Shown here: positions 1 to 9,403 of the stretch, in pieces | Position numbering within the stretch: position 1 is the stretch's first letter | Layout of the letters: every line of letters starts with the position of its first letter | Source: Microbacteriaceae bacterium | Lineage (GTDB): Bacteria; Actinomycetota; Actinomycetes; Actinomycetales; Microbacteriaceae | DNA length: 64,000 nt | Direction: 5' to 3' | Assembly: GCA_003852775.1 (NCBI GenBank) | Contig: RDDZ01000035.1 | Location: 1-64,000, forward strand | The notes under the pieces: generated by a model | The model's database searches: none | What the model was told of the DNA's origin: nothing | What the model saw: the letters and a program-made list of their open reading frames with translations, nothing else | Position numbers and translations under genes: made by a program

Positions 1-1
1 C

Positions 2-2147
<2,146 letters not shown>

Positions 2148-2149
2148 TC

Positions 2150-2407
2150 ATGGCGCTCAACGTCGCGGTCGTCTCGGCCGAGCGCGAGCTGTGGTCGGGC
2201 GAGGCCACGCAGGTCGTCGCCCGTACCACGGAGGGTGAGATCGGCATCCTGGCCGGTCACGAGCCCGTCCTCGCGATCCTCGCGCCGGGTGAGTCGCGCG
2301 TGACCGCGACCGACGGGTCCGTGATCACCGCGCGCCTGGAGGACGGGTTCCTCTCGGTGCAGGGCGACACGGTCACGCTCGTCGCGGGCAACACCGAGCT
2401 CGTCTGA
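2150..2407 (+). CDS. atpC: ATP synthase F1 subunit epsilon, short form
   Basis: Epsilon subunit at the foot of the central stalk. The 85 residues cover only the N-terminal beta-sandwich (LNVAVVSAERELWSGEA, GEIGILAGHEPVLA). The C-terminal two-helix domain that inhibits ATP hydrolysis in E. coli (about 139 residues) is absent. Short epsilon proteins are known in some actinobacteria, so this is probably the native form and not a truncation: the stop is clean and the next gene has its own promoter. The ATG starts 2 bp after the atpD stop. Loss of the helical domain implies that ATPase control does not use the E. coli-type helical latch. Confidence 0.95.
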   Translation: MALNVAVVSAERELWSGEATQVVARTTEGEIGILAGHEPVLAILAPGESRVTATDGSVITARLEDGFLSVQGDTVTLVAGNTELV

Positions 2408-2445
2408 GCGTCCCCGCACAGGGATGCGCAGACGCGCGCGGATCG

Positions 2446-2451
2446 TAGAGT
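2446..2451 (+). promoter_or_regulatory. -10 element TAGAGT of a leaderless promoter
   Basis: TAGAGT ends exactly six bases before the ATG at 2458, so transcription would begin at or next to the start codon. The same spacing recurs throughout the window. No Shine-Dalgarno is seen. Confidence 0.6.
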
Positions 2452-2457
2452 AGAGCC

Positions 2458-2979
2458 ATGCTCATTGTGATGGCGGGTCTGCCCGCGGCCGGCAAGAGCA
2501 CGATCGCCGAGGTCATCGGCAATCGCCTGGGCGTCCCGGTCGTGTCGGTCGATCCGATCGAAGCCGCCATCCTCTCCGCAGGGATCGACGCCGACCAGCC
2601 CACGGGTCTCGCGGCGTACCTCGTCGCGGAGGCGTTCGCGGACGCGGTGCTCACGGGCGGCGGCAGCATCATCGTCGACGCCGTGAACGCGGTGAACCCG
2701 GCGCGTGAGCAGTGGGTGACGCTCGCCGAGCGGCAGAAGGCCGACATCCGTTTCATCGAGGTGATCTGCTCGGACGGCGAGCTGCACGGCGAGCGGCTCG
2801 CTGCGCGTGCGGCTCGCCTCGAGAAGACCGCGCTCCCGGGTGCCTTTGCCGTCGAGCAGAGCCTCGACGAGTGGGAGGACTGGTCGGGCGCGAGCGGCGC
2901 GATCGCGCGCATCACGCTCGACTCGATCGAACCGCTCGGCGTCAACGTGGAACGCGCGCTCGCGTTCCTGCAGCGCTGA
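2458..2979 (+). CDS. P-loop kinase-like ATP-binding protein (AAA_33/zeta-toxin fold type)
   Basis: Small cytoplasmic nucleotide-binding protein of 173 residues with the Walker A motif GLPAAGKST at residues 7-15. It resembles predicted kinases of the COG0645/AAA_33 type, which phosphorylate small molecules; the substrate cannot be inferred. The next part (PVVSVDPIEAAIL) is the usual D-containing acceptor strand, and the Arg-rich stretch LAARAARLEKT resembles the lid of such kinases. The start is fixed by a leaderless promoter. yaaA follows one base after its stop, so the two are probably co-transcribed. Antibiotic kinase and zeta-toxin relatives share the fold, but nothing here, such as a partner antitoxin, supports a toxin role. 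Confidence 0.75.
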   Translation: MLIVMAGLPAAGKSTIAEVIGNRLGVPVVSVDPIEAAILSAGIDADQPTGLAAYLVAEAFADAVLTGGGSIIVDAVNAVNPAREQWVTLAERQKADIRFIEVICSDGELHGERLAARAARLEKTALPGAFAVEQSLDEWEDWSGASGAIARITLDSIEPLGVNVERALAFLQR

Positions 2980-2980
2980 C

Positions 2981-3724
2981 GTGCTGATCCTGCTGCCGCC
3001 CTCCGAGACGAAGCGCGAGGGCGGGATCGCGGGGAGCCGTCTGGAGGCGGACGCTCTGTCGTTCCCGACGCTCGGCGAGGCGCGCGAGGCAGCGCTCGCC
3101 GCGCTCGAGCGGCTCGCCGGTGACATCGACGCCTCGATGAAGGCGCTCACGCTCGGGCCGCGCCAGGGGCACGAGGCGGAGCGCAACCGCCGCATCCGCT
3201 CGGCGGAGCTGCTTCCGGCGATCGACCGCTACGACGGCGTGCTCTATGACGCTCTCGACGCGTCGACGCTCCCGGACGACGCGCGCGCCTTCGCGCACCG
3301 TCATGTCGCGATCGCCTCGGCCCTGTTCGGACTGACCCGGGCGCTCGACGCGATCCCGGCCTATCGCCTGTCGGCGGACTCCCGACTGCCGGGGGTCGCA
3401 CTCAAGAAGCTGTGGGCCCCCGTCATCTCGGAGGCGATCGCGCAGGAGCCGGGTGTCGTGCTCGACCTCCGTTCCGAGGCCTATGCGGCGCTGGGGCCTG
3501 TGCCGGCGCGCCCAGACGCCGCGTTCGTGAGGGTCGTCGCGGACGAGGGCGGCCGTCGGCGGGCTCTCAACCACTTCAACAAGGCGGGCAAGGGGCGTCT
3601 CACGCGCGCCCTCGTGCTGGCGGGGATCGACCACCCCGACCTCGACGCGCTCGTCGCCTGGGCCGCGGGGGAGGGCATCCGGCTCGAGCCGGGGGCACCG
3701 GGCGAGCTCGACCTCGTCGTGTGA
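2981..3724 (+). CDS. yaaA: YaaA/UPF0246 family peroxide-stress protein
   Basis: Member of the YaaA (DUF328/UPF0246) family. E. coli YaaA is reported to bind DNA and to lower intracellular free iron under peroxide stress. The N-terminus VLILLPPSETKREGG is the family signature (LLPPSExK), and the C-terminal part has FNKAGKGRLTRALV, matching the conserved nucleic-acid-binding region. The ORF-track frame begins at 2807, but the family N-terminus starts at the GTG at 2981, one base after the kinase stop, giving 247 residues. It is probably translationally coupled to the kinase gene. Confidence 0.85.
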   Translation: MLILLPPSETKREGGIAGSRLEADALSFPTLGEAREAALAALERLAGDIDASMKALTLGPRQGHEAERNRRIRSAELLPAIDRYDGVLYDALDASTLPDDARAFAHRHVAIASALFGLTRALDAIPAYRLSADSRLPGVALKKLWAPVISEAIAQEPGVVLDLRSEAYAALGPVPARPDAAFVRVVADEGGRRRALNHFNKAGKGRLTRALVLAGIDHPDLDALVAWAAGEGIRLEPGAPGELDLVV

Positions 3725-3756
3725 GGTCGGGAGCCGCGCCGCAGCCCGTGGTGCGA

Positions 3757-4341
3757 TCAGGCGGCGCGCCAGCAGCCGGCGACGTGATCGTCGACGAGGC
3801 CGGCCGACTGCATGAGCGCGTACGTCGTGGTGGGCCCGACGAAGCGGTAACCGAGGCGCTTGAGGGCCGTGCTGAGCGCCGTGGCCTCGGGCGTGACGGC
3901 GGGGACGTCGGAGAGCGCGGAGGGACGCGCGCCCGGGGCGGGCGCATACGACCAGATGAGCCGGTCGAGCGCGCCCGGCTCGTCGGCCACGAGCTCTCGC
4001 GTGATGCGCGCGTTCGAGATCGTTGCCTCGACCTTCGCCCGATTGCGGATGATGCCGGCATCGCCCAGGAGGCGCTCGACGTCGGCGTCGTCGAACGCGG
4101 CGACGGCGGCGATGTCGAAATCGCGGAAGGCCGTGCGGAAGGCCGGGCGGCGGCGCAGGATCGTGATCCACGACAGGCCTGCCTGGAACCCCTCGAGCGA
4201 CAGCTTCTCGAAGAGCGCCCGGTCGCCGTGCAGCGGGCGACCCCACTCCTCGTCGTGGTAGCGGCGGTACTCCGGGTCGTCGCCGACCCAGCCGCAGCGG
4301 GCCAGCCCGTCCGCGCCGACGACGAGGTCGGCGCGGCTCAC
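3757..4341 (-). CDS. tag: DNA-3-methyladenine glycosylase I
   Basis: Base-excision-repair enzyme that removes 3-methyladenine from alkylated DNA. The 194 residues contain CGWVGDDPEYRRYHDEEWG at the N-terminus and HVAGCW at the C-terminus. Together these give the Cys/His...His/Cys zinc-snap ligands of the TAG family. GFQAGLSWITILRRR and GIIRNRAKVEA are conserved HhH-fold segments. The GTG start at 4341 overlaps the ogt stop by four bases (GTGA). The longer ORF-track frame upstream is a shadow of ogt. With ogt it forms a two-gene alkylation-damage repair operon. Confidence 0.94.
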   Translation of the reverse strand: MSRADLVVGADGLARCGWVGDDPEYRRYHDEEWGRPLHGDRALFEKLSLEGFQAGLSWITILRRRPAFRTAFRDFDIAAVAAFDDADVERLLGDAGIIRNRAKVEATISNARITRELVADEPGALDRLIWSYAPAPGARPSALSDVPAVTPEATALSTALKRLGYRFVGPTTTYALMQSAGLVDDHVAGCWRAA

Positions 4342-4931
4342 GCGGCGGACTCCGTGCCCGGGATGTCGAGCGTGGGTGCCGGGTCGGCCGGCCCGGCGGG
4401 CACCCTGTGCGGGATGCCCTCGTGGTCGAGCAGCCACGACTTGGTGGGGATGCCCTCGCCTCCCGAGTAGCCTGTGATGACCCCGTTCGCGCCGAGCACA
4501 CGGTGGCACGGCACGATGATCGGCACGGGGTTGGCTCCCACCGCGCCCCCCACGGCGCGTCCGGCCGTGGCGCGGCCCGTGCCGCGGCCGAGCTCGCCGT
4601 AGGAGATCACCTCGCCCCACTGCAGTTCGACGAGCTGCTCCCAGACGGCCCGCTGGAACGCCGTGCCGTGCAGCACGACGGGGACGTCGAAGGCGCGACG
4701 TTCGCCCGCGAAGTACTCCTCGAGCTGGGCGACCGCGCGCCGGGTGACCTCGTCGGGTCGCACGTCGAGCTCGTCGTGAGGGAGCAGACCGTCGCGTTCG
4801 ATCGCGAGGGCGACGATCGCCGTGCCGTCGCCGACGACCTCGATGCGGCCGATGGGGCTCTCGAGGCGCTGCAGCGCGACGGGCTCGGCGGGGAGCGGCG
4901 GGGCGACGGATGCGTCGGGGGCGGTGGTCAT
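4338..4931 (-). CDS. ogt: Methylated-DNA--protein-cysteine S-methyltransferase
   Basis: Suicide repair protein that transfers the methyl group of O6-methylguanine to its own cysteine. In the 197 residues the active-site motif is IIVPCHRVLGANG, preceded by the helix-turn-helix region (EVISYGELGRGTGRATAGRAVGGAVGANP) and followed by YSGGEGIPTKSWLLDHEG. The N-terminal part lacks the four-Cys zinc site of Ada, so this is a stand-alone Ogt-type enzyme with no regulatory domain. The ATG at 4931 sits six bases after a TACGCT -10 element. It is the first gene of an ogt-tag pair. Confidence 0.95.
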   Translation of the reverse strand: MTTAPDASVAPPLPAEPVALQRLESPIGRIEVVGDGTAIVALAIERDGLLPHDELDVRPDEVTRRAVAQLEEYFAGERRAFDVPVVLHGTAFQRAVWEQLVELQWGEVISYGELGRGTGRATAGRAVGGAVGANPVPIIVPCHRVLGANGVITGYSGGEGIPTKSWLLDHEGIPHRVPAGPADPAPTLDIPGTESAA

Positions 4932-4937
4932 GGCACG

Positions 4938-4943
4938 AGCGTA
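4938..4943 (-). promoter_or_regulatory. -10 element TACGCT of the ogt-tag leaderless promoter
   Basis: Read on the minus strand, TACGCT is followed by exactly six bases and the ogt ATG. The short region to the divergent aldo/keto reductase (about 107 bp) therefore holds two outward-facing promoters. Confidence 0.6.
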
Positions 4944-5026
4944 ACCGGGGCCGGCGACGGTCACCGGCGGGAATCGGACATCGCGTGGACGGCCGCGCGG
5001 GCGCCGATGGGGGAGGAGAGGACGCG

Positions 5027-5032
5027 TAGGGT
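5027..5032 (+). promoter_or_regulatory. -10 element TAGGGT of a leaderless promoter
   Basis: TAGGGT-N6-ATG ahead of the aldo/keto reductase gene, the same geometry as the other leaderless starts in the window. Confidence 0.6.
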
Positions 5033-5038
5033 CGAGGC

Positions 5039-5998
5039 ATGCAGACCCGTCAGCTCGGACCCTCCGACCTCCGCGTCTCCGTCGTCGGCCTCGGCTGCAA
5101 CAACCTCGGGCGACCCGGCACGCGCACCGAGACCCAGGACGGCGCGACGGCCGTCGTGCACGCGGCACTCGACGCGGGCGTCACCTTCTTCGACACCGCC
5201 GACATCTACGGAGCGCGCTACGGGCTGAGCGAGACGCTCCTCGGCGAGGCCCTCAGGGGCCGCCGCGACGAAGCCGTCGTCGCGACCAAGTTCGGCCACC
5301 AGGACTACGCCTCGCCGCTCGCCGACCTCGGACCGCGCGGCGGGCGCGCCTACATCCGCGCGGCCGTCGAGGGGTCGCTCGCGCGTCTGCAGACCGACCG
5401 CATCGACCTCTACCAGTTGCACACCCCGGACCCCGCGACGCCGATCGAGGAGACCCTCGAGGCCCTCGCCGAGCTCGTGCGTGAGGGCAAGGTGCGCGCG
5501 ATCGGGCACTCGAACCTCGACGGCCCCGCCATCCGAGCGGCCGACGACGCCGCGACCGCGCTCGGCACCGCGCGCTTCGCGTCGGCGCAGAACGAGTACA
5601 GCCTCCTCGCGCGCGGGGTCGAGGCGGACGTGCTGCCGGCCGTGCGGGAGCGCGGCCTCGGCTTCCTGCCCTACTTCCCGCTCGCCAACGGTCTCTTCAC
5701 CGGCAAGTTCAGCCGCACCGAGCGCCCGGCCGACACCCGCATCGCCCGTCAGCGACCGCACATCGCCGACCAGGCGCCGTGGGACGCGATCGAGGCGCTC
5801 GAGGCCTTCGCCGCGGAGCGGGGCATCGGCATCCTCGAGGCGACCTTCGGCTGGCTGCTGTCGCGGCCCGAGCTGTCGAGCGTCATCGCGGGCGCGACGA
5901 GGCCCGAGCAGATCGTGGCCAACGCGCGCGCGGGGGACGGATGGCGCCCGACGCCCGACGAGGTCGCGGCGATCGAGGCGCTCTTCCCGGCCTCCTGA
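5039..5998 (+). CDS. Aldo/keto reductase
   Basis: NADPH-dependent oxidoreductase of the AKR superfamily with a TIM-barrel fold and 319 residues. The catalytic tetrad is visible: Asp and Tyr in FFDTADIYGARYG, Lys in VVATKFGH, and His in LYQLHTPDP. The C-terminal SSVIAGATRPEQIVANA segment matches the cofactor-binding end of the barrel. It resembles the general YajO/IolS-like group, and no substrate can be assigned. It is monocistronic, with the ATG at 5039 set by a leaderless promoter, divergent from ogt and convergent with the oxidase gene downstream. Confidence 0.92.
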   Translation: MQTRQLGPSDLRVSVVGLGCNNLGRPGTRTETQDGATAVVHAALDAGVTFFDTADIYGARYGLSETLLGEALRGRRDEAVVATKFGHQDYASPLADLGPRGGRAYIRAAVEGSLARLQTDRIDLYQLHTPDPATPIEETLEALAELVREGKVRAIGHSNLDGPAIRAADDAATALGTARFASAQNEYSLLARGVEADVLPAVRERGLGFLPYFPLANGLFTGKFSRTERPADTRIARQRPHIADQAPWDAIEALEAFAAERGIGILEATFGWLLSRPELSSVIAGATRPEQIVANARAGDGWRPTPDEVAAIEALFPAS

Positions 5999-6020
5999 GA
6001 GAGGGGGCGGCACGCCGGGC

Positions 6021-7403
6021 TCAGTGCCCGATGAGCGGCCCCATGACGCGCGCGACGAGCGAGCCGCGACGAGTGACCCGCTCCTCGACGTCGGCGGCCG
6101 TCATCGCGACCAGCCCCGCGTTCGCGCCGAGGAACCGGAGCGGCTCGACCTCCCAGTCGGGGGAGCGGTGCCCGACCCACGGCAGGCGGGTGAGCTCGGT
6201 GTCGGCGCCCGTGAGCAGGTCGGCGAGCGTGCGGCCGGCGAGATTGGTCGTCGAGAGGCCGTCGCCGACGTAGCCGCCGGCCCACGCGATGCGCGTCGCG
6301 GGATCGAACCGCACGGCCGCGTGCCAGTCGCGCGGCACCCCGAGGGGTCCGCCCCAGCTGTGGGTGACCTCCGCGTCGCCGATCGCGGGGAACAGCTCGC
6401 CGAGCGTGCGCCGCAGGTGGGCGAACACCCGCTCGACGCGGTCGTAGTCGGGGCGGATGGCGCTCCCGAAGTGGTAGCGCGCGCCGCGGCCGCCGAAGGC
6501 GAAGCGGTCGTCAGCCGTGCGCTGCCCGTAGACGAGCAGGTGGCGGTAGTCGCTGAAGGTGCGCCCGTGCGGGATGCGGATCTCGTCCCAAAAGGTCGCG
6601 GGCAGCGGCTCGGTCGCGATCATGAGCGAGTAGAGCGGCAGGATGCGGCGGTGCGTCTGCTCGAGCGCGGCGCCGTAGCCCTCGACCGCGATGACGACGC
6701 GGTCGCACGCGACGACGCCGCGGTCGGTCGTGACGCGTCCCGGGTCGACCCGTGTGACGGTCGTGCCCTCGGCGATCCGCACGCCGCGCGCCTCGAGCGC
6801 GGCGGCGAGGCCCCGGACGAGCTTCGCGGGATGGAGGCGCGCGCAGTTCGGGTCGTAGGCGCCGCCGAGCGCACCGGAGGCGCCCACGCGGTCCGGACCC
6901 CACCACTCGATCGGGTCGACGCCCCACTCGGCGGCCTCCGCGACCTCGGCGCGCGCCGCGCGCTCCTGCACGGCTGAGCGCGCGTAGACGACGGTGCCGC
7001 CGCGCGCGTGGTCGCAGTCGATGCCCGCCTCGGACGCCGCGCGGCCGACCTCGTCGACGGTCTCGATCATCGCGCGCCGCATCGCGAGGGCGGCCTCGCG
7101 CCCGTGCTTCTTGGCGAGCGAGGCGGTCGAGCGCGGGAAGAGCGCCGAGCACCAGCCGCCGTTGCGGCCGGAGGCGCCGAAGCCCGCGATCTCCTTCTCG
7201 AGCACGAGGATGCGCGCAGTCGGCTGCCGCTCGGAGAGGTACCACGCGGTCCACAGGCCGGTGAGGCCGCCGCCCACGACGACGACGTCGGCATCCGTGT
7301 CCCCGTCGAGGCCGGGGCGGTGCGCGAGGGCGTCGCCCGCGGCCCCGACGGAGTCGTGCCAGTAGGAGAGGCCGCGGTAGCCCGCGGTCGCCGGCTGCGT
7401 CAC
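6021..7403 (-). CDS. FAD-dependent oxidoreductase of the DAO/PuuB type
   Basis: Flavoprotein of the D-amino-acid-oxidase superfamily with 460 residues. The Rossmann dinucleotide site VVVVGGGLTGLWTAWYL lies near residue 40, followed by EKEIAGFGASGRNGGW, the DAO-family flavin loop. The C-terminal WAGGYVGDGLSTTNLAGRTLADLLTG completes the FAD site. Family members oxidise amines or amino acids with release of peroxide. PuuB (gamma-glutamylputrescine oxidase) is the closest role suggested by context: a class III aminotransferase and an Lrp regulator precede it on the same strand, and an aminoaldehyde dehydrogenase lies divergently. No gamma-glutamylputrescine synthetase or hydrolase is in the window, so a direct amine substrate remains possible. 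Confidence 0.85.
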   Translation of the reverse strand: MTQPATAGYRGLSYWHDSVGAAGDALAHRPGLDGDTDADVVVVGGGLTGLWTAWYLSERQPTARILVLEKEIAGFGASGRNGGWCSALFPRSTASLAKKHGREAALAMRRAMIETVDEVGRAASEAGIDCDHARGGTVVYARSAVQERAARAEVAEAAEWGVDPIEWWGPDRVGASGALGGAYDPNCARLHPAKLVRGLAAALEARGVRIAEGTTVTRVDPGRVTTDRGVVACDRVVIAVEGYGAALEQTHRRILPLYSLMIATEPLPATFWDEIRIPHGRTFSDYRHLLVYGQRTADDRFAFGGRGARYHFGSAIRPDYDRVERVFAHLRRTLGELFPAIGDAEVTHSWGGPLGVPRDWHAAVRFDPATRIAWAGGYVGDGLSTTNLAGRTLADLLTGADTELTRLPWVGHRSPDWEVEPLRFLGANAGLVAMTAADVEERVTRRGSLVARVMGPLIGH

Positions 7404-7410
7404 GCGCGGA

Positions 7411-8814
7411 TCAGAGCCGGGCCCACGCCTCGGTGAGGACGCCGCGCAGGATGCCCTCGATCTCGTCGAACTCGGCCGGGCCGATCGTGAGCGGGGGTGC
7501 GAGCTGGATGACGGGGTCGCCGCGGTCGTCGGCGCGGCAGTAGAGACCCGCGTCGAAGAGCGCCTTCGAGAGGAAGCCGCGCAGCAGGCGCTCCGACTCG
7601 TCGTCGTCGAAGGTCTCCTTGGTGGCCTTGTCCTTGACGAGCTCGATCCCGAAGAAGTAGCCGGCGCCGCGGACGTCGCCCACGATCGGCAGGTCGAGCA
7701 GGCGCTCGAGGGCGGCGCGGAACAGCGGCGAATTCTGCTTGACGTTCTCGGTGAGCCCCTCCTCCTCGAAGATCGCGAGGTTCTCGAGCGCGACGGCGCT
7801 CGAGACGGGGTGACCGCCGAAGGTGTAGCCGTGGTAGAACGCCGTCGTGCCGTGGCGGAAGGGCTCGTAGAGCCGGTCGCTCACGATGCACGCGCCGATG
7901 GGGGAGTAGCCGCTCGTCATGCCCTTCGCGCACGTGATCATGTCGGGCTCGATGCCGAGCGTGGTCGACGCGAACATGTCGCCGATGCGCCCGAAGCCCG
8001 TGATGACCTCGTCGGCGACGAGCAGCACGTCGTACTTGTCGCAGATCTCGCGCACGCGCTGGAAGTAGCCCTTCGGCGGCGGGAAGCATCCGCCCGAGTT
8101 CTGCACGGGCTCGAGGAAGACGGCCGCGACGGTCTCGGGGCCCTCGAAGACGATCATCTCCTCGATGCGGTTGGCCGCCCAGAGCCCGAACTCCTCCTCG
8201 GTGCCGCCCGGGAAGCCCATCTCGTCGGCGCGGTAGAAGTTGGTGTTCGGCACGCGGAAGCCGCCCGGCGTGACGGGCTCGAACATCTCCTTCATCGCCG
8301 GGATGCCGGTGATGGCGAGGGCGCCCTGCGGCGTGCCGTGGTAGGCGACGAAGCGCGAGATGACCTTGTGCTTCGTGGGCCGACCCTGGAGCTTCCAGTA
8401 GTACTTGGCGAGCTTGAAGGCGGTCTCGACGGCCTCGCCGCCGCCCGTCGTGAAGAAGACGTGGTTCAGGTCGCCGGGGGCGTAGTCGGCGAGCTTGTCG
8501 GCGAGCTCGATCGCGGCCGGGTGCGCATACGACCAGAGCGGGAAGAACGCGAGCTCCTCGGCCTGCTTGGCCGCGACCTCCGCGAGGCGCTTGCGGCCGT
8601 GTCCGGCGTTGACCACGAACAGGCCCGAGAGTCCGTCGAAGTACTTCTTGCCGTGCGAGTCCCAGATGTGGTGGCCGGCGCCCTTCACGATGATGGGGGC
8701 GCCGTGCTCCTCGAGTACCGACTGGCGCGCGAAGTGCATCCAGAGGTGGTCCTTGGCCTTCTGCTGCAGGTCCGCCTCGGTCTGCGCGCTCAGGGTGTTG
8801 AGGGTCTGTGTCAT
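7411..8814 (-). CDS. Class III PLP-dependent aminotransferase (putrescine/beta-alanine-pyruvate type)
   Basis: Pyridoxal-phosphate transaminase of 467 residues. The family pattern is LLVADEVITGFGRIG, then the Schiff-base lysine in CAKGMTSGYSPIGA. HHIWDSHGKKYFDGLSGLFVVNAGHGRKRLAEVA at the N-terminus is typical of omega-amine:pyruvate and putrescine:pyruvate transaminases (SpuC-like). It lies 7 bp after the Lrp/AsnC regulator stop and 7 bp before the oxidase start, so the three form one operon. Deamination of putrescine would give 4-aminobutyraldehyde, the substrate suggested for the divergent dehydrogenase. That pathway assignment is inferred from context. Confidence 0.88.
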   Translation of the reverse strand: MTQTLNTLSAQTEADLQQKAKDHLWMHFARQSVLEEHGAPIIVKGAGHHIWDSHGKKYFDGLSGLFVVNAGHGRKRLAEVAAKQAEELAFFPLWSYAHPAAIELADKLADYAPGDLNHVFFTTGGGEAVETAFKLAKYYWKLQGRPTKHKVISRFVAYHGTPQGALAITGIPAMKEMFEPVTPGGFRVPNTNFYRADEMGFPGGTEEEFGLWAANRIEEMIVFEGPETVAAVFLEPVQNSGGCFPPPKGYFQRVREICDKYDVLLVADEVITGFGRIGDMFASTTLGIEPDMITCAKGMTSGYSPIGACIVSDRLYEPFRHGTTAFYHGYTFGGHPVSSAVALENLAIFEEEGLTENVKQNSPLFRAALERLLDLPIVGDVRGAGYFFGIELVKDKATKETFDDDESERLLRGFLSKALFDAGLYCRADDRGDPVIQLAPPLTIGPAEFDEIEGILRGVLTEAWARL

Positions 8815-8821
8815 GGTGTGA

Positions 8822-9289
8822 TCACCTGGTTCCCCAGTTGTAGTGCTGCTTCTGCAGCTTGAGATAGACGAAGGTCTCGGTCGCCTGAACGCCCTCTATG
8901 CGTCGGATCCGCTCGTTCAGCAGCTCGATGAGGTCGTCGTCGTCCTCGCACACGACCTCGGCGAGGAGGTCGAAGCTCCCGGCCGTGAGGACGATGTAGT
9001 CGACGGCGTCGATCTCGGCGAGGGCTGCCGCGACCTGCCGGCTGTCGCCGGTGACCCGGATCCCCACCATCGCCTGGCGGAAGAAGCCGAGCTGCATGGG
9101 GTCGGTCACGGCGACGACCTGCATGACGCCGGCCTCCGTGAGCTTCTGCACGCGTTGGCGTACGGCGGCCTCCGACAGGCCGACGGCTTTGCCGATCTCC
9201 GCATAGGAGCGGCGACCGTCCTCCTGCAGCTGCTCGATGATCCCCTTCGACACGTCGTCGAGGGCGACGGGTCGGTTGCGCGGCGTCAT
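8822..9289 (-). CDS. Lrp/AsnC family transcriptional regulator
   Basis: DNA-binding regulator of 155 residues. The N-terminal winged helix-turn-helix (SKGIIEQLQEDGRRSYAEIGKAVGLSEAAVRQRVQKL) is followed by the RAM effector domain (QVVAVTDPMQLGFFRQAMVGIRV, VDYIVLTAGSFDLLAEVVCED). Such proteins sense amino acids or related amines and often control adjacent catabolic genes. It is the first gene of the operon with the aminotransferase and oxidase and is divergent from the aldehyde dehydrogenase, so it probably controls both directions. The 114-bp divergent region holds GGAA-N7-TTCC and GCGAATCCGC elements. Confidence 0.93.
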   Translation of the reverse strand: MTPRNRPVALDDVSKGIIEQLQEDGRRSYAEIGKAVGLSEAAVRQRVQKLTEAGVMQVVAVTDPMQLGFFRQAMVGIRVTGDSRQVAAALAEIDAVDYIVLTAGSFDLLAEVVCEDDDDLIELLNERIRRIEGVQATETFVYLKLQKQHYNWGTR

Positions 9290-9357
9290 GCGCTCGATTC
9301 TCTCATCATGACGAGGCCGCTACAAGCGAATCCGCAACGTCGGCGGGTCATCGCGAC

Positions 9358-9372
9358 GGAATCAGAAGTTCC
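9358..9372. promoter_or_regulatory. Candidate operator GGAA-N7-TTCC in the lrp/ALDH divergent region
   Basis: GGAATCAGAAGTTCC is an imperfect dyad (GGAA/TTCC arms) about 20 bp upstream of the dehydrogenase -10 element. A related GGAATC core occurs near the pot/ald and gabT promoters. The regulator is presumably the adjacent Lrp/AsnC protein, but this is inference. Confidence 0.3.
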
Positions 9373-9391
9373 GAGCGTGCCGCCGACCGGT

Positions 9392-9397
9392 TAGTGT
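9392..9397 (+). promoter_or_regulatory. -10 element TAGTGT of a leaderless promoter
   Basis: TAGTGT followed by six bases and ATG at 9404. It argues for ATG 9404 (MAERIL) over the upstream GTG 9398, which would lie before the likely transcription start. Confidence 0.55.
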
Positions 9398-9403
9398 GTG
9401 CAC

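Noticed and set aside
2458-2979. Zeta-toxin or toxin-antitoxin module
   Set aside because: The P-loop kinase fold is shared, but the neighbour is YaaA and not an antitoxin.
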